Shown one piece after another: positions 1 through 5,026 of a stretch of DNA of 5,117 nt. This DNA comes from Microcaldota archaeon (GTDB lineage: Archaea; Micrarchaeota; Micrarchaeia; Micrarchaeales; Micrarchaeaceae): contig JAJZXZ010000027.1 of assembly GCA_021806185.1 (NCBI GenBank), positions 1 to 5,117 on the forward strand, given 5' to 3'. The position numbers and the translations under genes were made by a program. Below the pieces are notes generated by a model. The model saw nothing but the letters and a program-made list of their open reading frames with translations. It was not told the origin of the DNA and searched no databases. Position 1 is the stretch's first letter; the number at the start of each line of letters is the position of its first letter.

Positions 1-2
1 TA

Positions 3-1508
3 TACGCGCAGGGGAGCAGAAGCGTGCTGCTGCCGAACAGCACCAGCTATTCGGGCAAGATAGGCGTGGTGCTGAGCTCGCTTGGCTCGGGGTTCAACGC
101 CGCCGAGGCGCTGTCAATAAACAGCTCCTACGGGCGCATAGTGCTCTACAACAACGCAAACTACTCGCCGGCAGCGCCTAAGGCCGCATACACGCTGCTG
201 CCGTACACGCAGAGCTTCGCCGCCCCTAACGGCAACATGAGCCTTCCGGCAAGCATTCTGCCTGGCTCGCAGCTGCCAGTCACTTTTACCATAGACACCG
301 GCTCCAGCACCCCTGTGAGCGTTGCGCCCCATATAACGATATACGACGTCAACATGACCCCGGTGCAGTCGATAGCGCTATCGCCCTTCACCGAAGCGGG
401 CAACTTTACGCAGGTCGAGACGCTGCCGTTCGACGTTCCGCCCGGCCAGTACATCGCAGAGCTGCAGGGGTTCTACGACAAGCTGTACGTGGCTACACTT
501 TTCAACGTGCCTCCGATATCGATATCGCTGACGGGCGCAAATTACACTTCGGGAAGGTTCTCGTTCCTCGTGACTTCGGCGCAGGCCCCGCTCACCGGAA
601 TAAACTATACAATAAACATAAACGGGCTCTATAAGAGCTCCGGCACCCTGACCAACGGCACCATAGCGTACGCGCTGCCTTCAGGCGTGCCGCAGCAGAA
701 AGGGGCAATCAGCTTCAACATAGGCATGCTGTCGCAGGTATTCACGTACAGTACGACCAACGTCGCACCCACCGTAAGCATAAACAGCCAGTACATAGAG
801 CTTGCGATAGTGGCGATATTCGCCATAGTGATAGTCACAGTGGTAAAGGCGCCAAACCGAGATGAATTCTACATAGATATACCGCAGGTGGAGGAACGGA
901 ATGAGATGCCGATAAAGATACGCGCCAGCGAGCTCGTATCTGCATTCGACAAGCAGAACATCTATTACCGGTGGAGGTACATGCCGCTTTCCGTCGAAGA
1001 GGTCAAGCGGGCGATAGCGACCAACATAAGCATCAACAACATAGCGGTGAACCTAACATACAGCAACGTAGAGATGCTCCTGATCCAGCTCGAATCCGCT
1101 GGCTACCTGATAAGCGCAGACGGGCTGTACGCCCCCAAGGGCTGGGTCCAGCAGAGCGGGCACGACATAGAGTACCTCGCCACGTTCAAGAAGCTCAGGC
1201 TATACTTTGTATCCAATGCGTACCAGTTCAACGACATAGACAGCAGCGACAGCGCTGATATAGTCGCCACCGCACACGGCGAGCGCTCCTACATCGTGAT
1301 ATACTCGAGGACGAGCAGGTTCCAGAAGGTGCCCATATTCCAGGACGCAAAAACCTACCTGGCGTTCCTGAACAGCGCCAGGCTGGACGAGTTCTCCAGG
1401 TATCTGCGCAGCAGCATGGGTCCGGATGTAGAGGAGATCAAGATGTACATATCCGCGTGGCAGCTGACTCTCATCGACTCTGACAGTCCGGGCGACATCC
1501 TCACGTAG
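3..1508 (+). CDS. Membrane-anchored surface protein with cytoplasmic winged-helix-like region (5' partial)
   Basis: I do not recognise a named family. The frame is open to the left edge (it reads Y-A-Q-G-S-R-S before the GTG at 24), so the true start and any signal peptide lie outside the window. Counting from that GTG codon, residues 1-256 are rich in Ser/Thr/Asn and predicted beta strands, with nine N-x-S/T sequons, as in archaeal glycosylated surface proteins. Two beta-sandwich-like units are plausible at about 82-163 and 166-246. Residues 258-274 (I-E-L-A-I-V... to T-V-V) form one hydrophobic helix followed by K275, which suggests the N-terminal part is outside and the C-terminal part inside. 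Residues 275-494 are soluble: 320-375 look like a winged helix (helix, helix ending ESAGYLI, then a wing), and about 380-450 is an alpha/beta segment. The gene ends in TAG and overlaps the convergent top6B by 8 bp. A sensor or envelope-to-cytoplasm regulator is possible, but that is inference. Confidence 0.85.
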   Translation, partial: YAQGSRSVLLPNSTSYSGKIGVVLSSLGSGFNAAEALSINSSYGRIVLYNNANYSPAAPKAAYTLLPYTQSFAAPNGNMSLPASILPGSQLPVTFTIDTGSSTPVSVAPHITIYDVNMTPVQSIALSPFTEAGNFTQVETLPFDVPPGQYIAELQGFYDKLYVATLFNVPPISISLTGANYTSGRFSFLVTSAQAPLTGINYTININGLYKSSGTLTNGTIAYALPSGVPQQKGAISFNIGMLSQVFTYSTTNVAPTVSINSQYIELAIVAIFAIVIVTVVKAPNRDEFYIDIPQVEERNEMPIKIRASELVSAFDKQNIYYRWRYMPLSVEEVKRAIATNISINNIAVNLTYSNVEMLLIQLESAGYLISADGLYAPKGWVQQSGHDIEYLATFKKLRLYFVSNAYQFNDIDSSDSADIVATAHGERSYIVIYSRTSRFQKVPIFQDAKTYLAFLNSARLDEFSRYLRSSMGPDVEEIKMYISAWQLTLIDSDSPGDILT

Positions 1509-3090
1509 CCTCCTGCTCCTGGTCGCGCTCATTGCTCTTTGGGAAGCGTTTCGAGACTATGCCATCCAGGCGCTTCTCTATCCTGGCCCTGTCAGCTTTG
1601 GTAAGCTCGCTTATGTCGCCCGATAGCTGCTTCACATACCTGGCTATCGCCTTGTATCTGTTTATGTTGAATGCAACCTGCTCCTTGCCCTTGATGTAGT
1701 GCTGGATGCCCCTGGCGGCTTCCATCACCGCCAGCTTTATCTCGTCGACTATCTCGTCCTCCTGCGCTATAGCCTCCTTTCCCACCCCGGAATACGGCAC
1801 GTATACTGATGAGACGTTGACGAATATGCTGACCGGCTGCGTATCCATGTCTATGTTGTACCTTTTCCACTCTATCTCGTTTGCCGCCTTGCTTATCGCG
1901 CAGCTTGATGCGTCGAACAGCAGCGGCACGCGGTTGGCGAACCTGAGCACGTTGCCTGCATAGCCATCCTCGACTTTCCTGCCGGAGCTGCCGCCGTATG
2001 ACACCGCAGCCTCGACAACAAACGGGATCCCGCCCCTGAATACGGCCGGCCTCCTTTCCGTTACCGACATGTGCTCAGGGTCCAGTATGTTCTTCAACGC
2101 TACCCTTATCTGTTTCTCCCCTATCGGTATCACAGAGCCGGCATCCGGGGCTATCCACCTTATCTTGCGCACCGCATTCACGAGCTTCTCAGCGTCCTCC
2201 CACGTCATCTGTTTCGGGTCCTTGTCGAAATCTATAGTGGTATCGATCGCCTTCAGCTCGGATATCTTGTTCTGCGTAGTCCTCGCAAACGTGTCTATCA
2301 TGAATGAGGATATCTTCCTGCTCTGGCTGGCGTGCGCGAACTCAAGTATGTCGTTGGCCGATAGCCCAGCAGGGTGGGGCTTCGCGACGCTCGCTTTCCT
2401 GGGCAGCTCCTTCACCGACCTGACGAAAAGGAACTCCTGGCCGTTCGGGTCAGTCAGCTTTATCTGCGCATGCGGATTCGAGAGGGCGGTCCTCCTTATG
2501 TACTCGTAGGCGCTGTGCTCGCCTGCCTCATAGCGTATGTCGGCGTATTCCCCCTCTACGACCAGCCCGCGAAATTCCTCGTCGAGCTCCTGCATCTCAG
2601 TTATCACGGGCTTGTTCGTCGCCGCGTTTATACCCAGCCTGCATGAATATGCCATGCCCTTGCCTGTCGACGACTTCACAAATATCGGCTTGCCTGTCGT
2701 AATCTGCGCGAAGAGCACGCAGCCGGCAGCCCCTATCCCCTGCTGCCCTCTTTGCTGCATGTACCTGTGGAACTTCGTCCCAGCAAATATCGTGCCGAGA
2801 GCCCTCCCGACGAAATTCTTAGGCACGCCTGGGCCGTTGTCCTCCACCCTTATCGAATACCTGTTGATCCCGTTTCCGTTGTCTATCTTCTTGATTATCA
2901 CATCGATATCCGGCAGTATGCCTGCCTCTTCTGCAGCATCAAGCGAGTTGGTGCAGAGCTCGTGCACTATCGTGACAAGCGACCTTCCCTGGCCTGAGTA
3001 GCCGAGCATCTGCCTGTTCTTCTTGAAGAATTGCGCTGCCGAATGCTCCCTGAACTCCTTGAATATCTGGTCTGCGCTTGTCGTCGCCAT
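1501..3090 (-). CDS. top6B: DNA topoisomerase VI subunit B
   Basis: This is the ATPase subunit of the type IIB topoisomerase. With Top6A (the Spo11-like cleaving subunit) it forms an A2B2 enzyme that relaxes and decatenates DNA. The 529 residues match the usual length (about 530 in Sulfolobus, as I recall). The GHKL ATP site is complete: E44, N48 and D51 in HELCTNSLDA, the D84-N-G86-P-G88 loop, and the glycine-rich lid RGQQGIGAAG (114-123). A helix-two-turns-helix insert fits about 235-305. The transducer domain follows, with FVVEAAVSYGG (357-367), EWKRYNID (407-414) and the switch lysine K438 in SGVGKEAIA. The C-terminal tail is charged. It starts at ATG 3088-3090, 15 bp after the KH gene stop. 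A GAGA at 3099-3102 and a GAGG at 3104-3107 (minus strand) are weak ribosome-binding candidates. It is probably cotranscribed with the KH gene. top6A does not follow, because a convergent gene overlaps the 3' end. Confidence 0.97.
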   Translation of the reverse strand: MATTSADQIFKEFREHSAAQFFKKNRQMLGYSGQGRSLVTIVHELCTNSLDAAEEAGILPDIDVIIKKIDNGNGINRYSIRVEDNGPGVPKNFVGRALGTIFAGTKFHRYMQQRGQQGIGAAGCVLFAQITTGKPIFVKSSTGKGMAYSCRLGINAATNKPVITEMQELDEEFRGLVVEGEYADIRYEAGEHSAYEYIRRTALSNPHAQIKLTDPNGQEFLFVRSVKELPRKASVAKPHPAGLSANDILEFAHASQSRKISSFMIDTFARTTQNKISELKAIDTTIDFDKDPKQMTWEDAEKLVNAVRKIRWIAPDAGSVIPIGEKQIRVALKNILDPEHMSVTERRPAVFRGGIPFVVEAAVSYGGSSGRKVEDGYAGNVLRFANRVPLLFDASSCAISKAANEIEWKRYNIDMDTQPVSIFVNVSSVYVPYSGVGKEAIAQEDEIVDEIKLAVMEAARGIQHYIKGKEQVAFNINRYKAIARYVKQLSGDISELTKADRARIEKRLDGIVSKRFPKSNERDQEQEAT

Positions 3091-3105
3091 CTTATCAATC
3101 TCGCC

Positions 3106-3630
3106 TCAGAACTTTACAGCATGCGCTGACTCCTTGTTCTTCCTGTGCGCCGCCTCCATCCTCAGATACGCCAGCCTGTGCGCACCTCCCTCTATCAATG
3201 TGTTCACGGCCGTCTCAGCCTCCTTTATCTCCTCTATGCCGCCTATGAAGCTTACGGTGTCGCCGTAGACGCTTATCTTCGCTGAGCTTACGCTCTCTAT
3301 ATAGCGCTTCGTCCTGCCGTTCTCGCCTATTATCCTCGCCTTTATGCGCCTCACCCTTTTCTCGCTCCCCAGCTCGTCTTTCAAGTCTATCGACGAGAAG
3401 TAGCAGTTTTCGTCGAGCAGCCTGCCCGCCACCTCCATGTCGAAGCCCCTGCCAAATGCGTATATTACGTTCTTCGCTACGAACTCGTCGTACGGGCTGC
3501 CGCTTATAAGGACCATGTCATCTGTGTCTATCGATATCCTGCAGTTGCACGCCCTCTCGATGAGCCGCTTTGACCTGGCCTCTCTCTTCAGCAGGTCTAG
3601 CCTGTCGTGCGGGATATAAACCTCTTCCAA
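3106..3630 (-). CDS. KH-domain RNA-binding protein, archaeal Dim2/Pno1 type
   Basis: This is the archaeal counterpart of eukaryotic Dim2/Pno1, which binds pre-rRNA near the 3' end of 16S/18S rRNA during small-subunit maturation. The 174 residues fit the family. The N-terminal KH unit covers about 3-68 and ends in the family-like AFGRGFD (58-64), followed by VAGRLLDE. The second KH unit, about 95-150, has a canonical GxxG loop, G102-E-N-G105, in ARIIGENGRTKRYIE, then the strand AKISVYGDTVSFIGG. A basic C-terminal helix rich in R, H and K follows. In the first KH unit the loop reads LLKREARSK with no GxxG, so it may not grip RNA in the standard way. The start is the TTG at 3628-3630. No in-frame ATG lies between the upstream stops (TAA, TAG at 3655-3660) and Met39, and the residues after the TTG (EEVYIPHDR) align with the usual beginning of this family. 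The promoter spacing suggests a leaderless or nearly leaderless transcript. It is first gene of a unit with top6B. Confidence 0.88.
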   Translation of the reverse strand: MEEVYIPHDRLDLLKREARSKRLIERACNCRISIDTDDMVLISGSPYDEFVAKNVIYAFGRGFDMEVAGRLLDENCYFSSIDLKDELGSEKRVRRIKARIIGENGRTKRYIESVSSAKISVYGDTVSFIGGIEEIKEAETAVNTLIEGGAHRLAYLRMEAAHRKNKESAHAVKF

Positions 3631-3655
3631 GCAATCGCATATCTTTGCACGCAGC

Positions 3656-3665
3656 TATTAATAAA
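3656..3665 (-). promoter_or_regulatory. TATA box for the KH-top6B unit
   Basis: The minus strand reads TTTATTAATA here, preceded by AAACG as a possible BRE. The centre of the box is about 31 nt upstream of the TTG start at 3630. Archaeal transcription usually begins about 25-27 nt downstream of the TATA centre, so the mRNA would begin within a few bases of the start codon. This agrees with the absence of a Shine-Dalgarno sequence. The call is by pattern only. Confidence 0.55.
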
Positions 3666-3738
3666 CGTTTTCGGCACTGCTACGGGATTGAATCGAAATA
3701 GCGGAACAACAAGCCAAATAAACGGTTCCCCTATTCCT

Positions 3739-3751
3739 GGTTTCACAAACC
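3739..3751. promoter_or_regulatory. Inverted repeat GGTTT-CAC-AAACC beside the TATA box
   Basis: This is a perfect 5-bp inverted repeat with a 3-bp spacer. It ends one base before the TTTAAATA box at 3752-3759, so it covers the position of the BRE, where TFB binds. A protein bound here would compete with or recruit TFB. The symmetry is seen directly; the regulatory role is inference, and a repeat this short can occur by chance. Confidence 0.3.
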
Positions 3752-3759
3752 TTTAAATA
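3747..3759 (+). promoter_or_regulatory. BRE/TATA promoter of the coiled-coil winged-helix gene
   Basis: AAACC followed by TTTAAATA (3752-3759) is close to the archaeal BRE/TATA consensus and is the best promoter match in the window. With the usual 25-27 nt spacing, transcription would begin near 3781-3783, giving a leader of about 33 nt before the ATG at 3815. This differs from the other two promoters in the window, which sit about 31 nt from their start codons. Confidence 0.65.
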
Positions 3760-3790
3760 TTTAATCATTCACAATAGATTCGTGATTACG

Positions 3791-3818
3791 TCATGACTCA
3801 TAATCCAATGGATCATGA
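3791..3818. promoter_or_regulatory. Interrupted dyad over the regulator start codon, possible operator
   Basis: The 28 bp have the symmetric form TCATGA-N2-CAT-N6-ATG-N2-TCATGA, so 18 of 28 positions obey one dyad centred at 3804/3805. The two TCATGA hexamers, each self-complementary, are 22 bp apart, about two helical turns, which places them on one face of the DNA. The site lies just downstream of the expected transcription start and includes the ATG at 3815. A winged-helix dimer such as the downstream gene product could bind it to repress its own gene. The symmetry is observed; the operator role is inferred. Confidence 0.35.
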
Positions 3819-4372
3819 ACGCATCGAGGATGGAGTGGTTGAGGGCTAAAAAAAGCATAAAAAACACGCTCACCGAGATACAGGAGAGCATAAACAACAT
3901 AAAGGAGAAGACCGAAAAGGAGAAAGAGATGCTCTCCGAAAAGGAGAGATCCGCAGAGACCAGCACTAACCTCTTCTCCCTGATAAAATACATGGTGGAC
4001 GAGAACAGGCGCACCACGATGATACTGAAGAGCTTACAGGAGAACATGGCAAGGCTCGAAAGTGGGATTCGCGACACCTACTACGAGGAAGATGTAGAGG
4101 ACCAACAGCAAAACGTTGTCAGAGGCGCAAGAGAAGTCCCGATATCTTGGCTAGATGCCGAGATACTGAAGAACGTACAGGTTCTTGGGATGGCATGCGC
4201 CGATGATATTAAAAAAAGGATGAACTACAAAGGAAGGAATGCGGCCTCTGTGAGGCTGAACAGGCTGTACAGGCTTGGCATCCTAGAGAGGTACCAGCTC
4301 GGCAGGAAGGTATACTACAAGTACGATGCAGGCAAGGCATCAGACACGCTAATTGTTTCACCCCCACAGTAA
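3815..4372 (+). CDS. Coiled-coil plus winged-helix DNA-binding protein
   Basis: This is a predicted cytoplasmic DNA-binding protein of 185 residues, not assignable to a named family. Residues 7-85 are highly charged and helical (runs such as KEKTEKEKEML and SEKERS), consistent with a dimerising coiled coil, perhaps with a break near 50-58. Residues 86-107 are an acidic, glutamine-containing linker. Residues 109-171 resemble an ArsR/MarR-like winged helix: DAEILKNVQVLG as first helix, ADDIKKRM, then NAASVRLNRLYRLGIL as recognition helix, and RYQLGRKVYYKY as the wing. No membrane segment or metal-binding cysteine cluster is seen. The start is uncertain: ATG 3815 is the first after an in-frame TGA at 3794, but ATG 3830 (MEWLRAKK) is also reasonable, and neither has a good Shine-Dalgarno. 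It has its own promoter and a 3' hairpin, so it is probably monocistronic. A transcription regulator or nucleoid-associated protein is likely. Confidence 0.85.
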   Translation: MNASRMEWLRAKKSIKNTLTEIQESINNIKEKTEKEKEMLSEKERSAETSTNLFSLIKYMVDENRRTTMILKSLQENMARLESGIRDTYYEEDVEDQQQNVVRGAREVPISWLDAEILKNVQVLGMACADDIKKRMNYKGRNAASVRLNRLYRLGILERYQLGRKVYYKYDAGKASDTLIVSPPQ

Positions 4373-4403
4373 TGGGGAGCCCTTAGGGGCTCCTCATCCT
4401 TTT
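4372..4403 (+). terminator. Hairpin with T tract after the regulator gene
   Basis: The arms 4372-4382 and 4387-4397 pair over 11 bp (one G-U) around a TTAG loop. The core is GGAGCCC with GGGCTCC. TTTT follows at 4400-4403 after two C residues. The hairpin starts on the last base of the upstream stop codon and lies before the lysS promoter, so ending the upstream transcript is the simplest role. Archaea often terminate at T tracts alone, so the contribution of the hairpin is uncertain. Confidence 0.55.
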
Positions 4404-4442
4404 GCCCCATAGAGGGTGCTCCGCATCCTGTCCATACACCTG

Positions 4443-4450
4443 TTTTTAAT
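4443..4450 (+). promoter_or_regulatory. TATA-like box for lysS
   Basis: TTTTTAAT is centred about 31 nt before the lysS ATG, the same spacing as at the KH gene. Transcription would then begin around 4472-4474, leaving almost no leader. No Shine-Dalgarno sequence precedes the ATG, which supports leaderless translation. The match to the TATA consensus is moderate. Confidence 0.45.
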
Positions 4451-4477
4451 GCTTTTTCGCTTATTCTATACGATGCG

Positions 4478-5026
4478 ATGGCAGAAGACTTGCGGAAGCT
4501 GATAGCCAAGATGCCCTATTCGTACAGGACGAACGCTGCAGCCGCTAAAATCAAGGGAGATTACGAGAGGTATAGCGGCAAGAGGGTTTCTGTAGCGGGC
4601 AGGATCATGGCCATAAGGAAGTCGGGGAAGCTGATCTTCATGGACATACAGGACGGCACCGGAAAGATCCAGGCGTATTTTGACTTCTCTGCGATAGGCG
4701 AGGAAGGTTTCGAGAGGCTGAAACAGCTCAATGCCGGTGACATACTCGGCGTGAAGGGCACGGTATTCAAGACAACGCCAGGAGAGATAAGCATAAACGT
4801 GAGCGGGTACAAGCAGCTCGCCAAGGCTATAAGGGTACTGCCTGACAAGTGGAGAGGGCTGCAGGATACCGAGACAAGGTATAGAAAAAGGTATCTGGAC
4901 CTTCTCATGAACCCGGAATCGAGAGAGGTAGCAGTGAAAAGGAGCACAGCGGTGAGCCTGATCAGGAAGTTCCTTGAAAAGCGGGGCTTCATGGAGTTCG
5001 AGACTCCGGTGATACAGCCCCTGTAA
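4478..5026 (+). CDS. lysS: Lysyl-tRNA synthetase, class II (N-terminal part; apparent stop at 5024)
   Basis: LysRS charges tRNA-Lys with lysine using ATP. Residues 1-30 are an N-terminal helical stretch. An OB-fold anticodon-binding domain follows at about 35-120, with VSVAGRIMAIRKSGKLIFMDIQDGTG showing the usual beta-barrel pattern. The linker GLQDTETRYRKRYLDLLMN (127-145) is a LysRS signature. Motif 1 of the class II core begins at about 161 (LIRKFLEKRGFMEFETPVIQP), with its invariant proline at P177. The family is normally about 490-500 residues, so this 182-codon frame has the anticodon domain and only the start of the catalytic core. TAA at 5024-5026 interrupts it where the family usually has an Ala, Ser or Tyr codon before GGA. 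The same frame then continues to resemble LysRS to the window edge, so the stop is probably a sequence error. ATG 4478 is chosen because it matches the promoter spacing; the ATG at 4473 is out of frame. Confidence 0.93.
   Translation: MAEDLRKLIAKMPYSYRTNAAAAKIKGDYERYSGKRVSVAGRIMAIRKSGKLIFMDIQDGTGKIQAYFDFSAIGEEGFERLKQLNAGDILGVKGTVFKTTPGEISINVSGYKQLAKAIRVLPDKWRGLQDTETRYRKRYLDLLMNPESREVAVKRSTAVSLIRKFLEKRGFMEFETPVIQPL

Larger units (their letters stand above)
3631..3814. other. Divergent intergenic region with two promoters
   Basis: These 184 bp separate the leftward KH-top6B unit from the rightward regulator gene and are more AT-rich than the flanking genes. They hold a TATA-like box for each direction, a GGTTT-CAC-AAACC inverted repeat beside the rightward TATA box, two copies of AATAAACG (3660-3667 and 3717-3724), two copies of TTCACAA on either side of the rightward TATA box (3742-3748 and 3768-3774), and the left part of a dyad over the regulator's start codon. 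I see no tRNA or other recognisable RNA gene in it. Confidence 0.7.

Noticed and set aside
24..26. GTG as the true start of the first gene
   Set aside because: The frame is open upstream to the window edge and there is no signal peptide after this codon, as a surface protein would need. The gene is cut by the window.
1200..1532. Minus-strand frame of 110 codons across the end of the membrane protein gene
   Set aside because: It is an arginine- and valine-rich antisense shadow, and it overlaps both real genes with no promoter of its own.
2069..2509. Long plus-strand frame of 146 codons opposite top6B
   Set aside because: It lies wholly antisense to top6B, whose ATPase and transducer motifs are intact, and its product is a low-complexity mix with no recognisable motif. 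It is a shadow of codon composition.
3842..3870. A-rich tract with A7 and A6 runs as a programmed frameshift site
   Set aside because: The main frame reads straight through it into a sensible coiled coil, so no shift is needed. The runs encode lysines.
3769..4077. Minus-strand frame of 102 codons opposite the coiled-coil gene, rich in Phe, Ser and Leu
   Set aside because: The apparent hydrophobicity is only the antisense of charged coiled-coil codons (AAG/GAG read as CTT/CTC). It is not a membrane protein.
4473..4475. ATG at 4473 as the lysS start
   Set aside because: It is out of frame with LysRS and meets a stop after nine codons.
4372..4477. Riboswitch or tRNA-sensing leader for lysS
   Set aside because: The hairpin lies upstream of the lysS TATA-like box at 4443-4450, so it would not be in the lysS transcript, and T-box leaders are bacterial.
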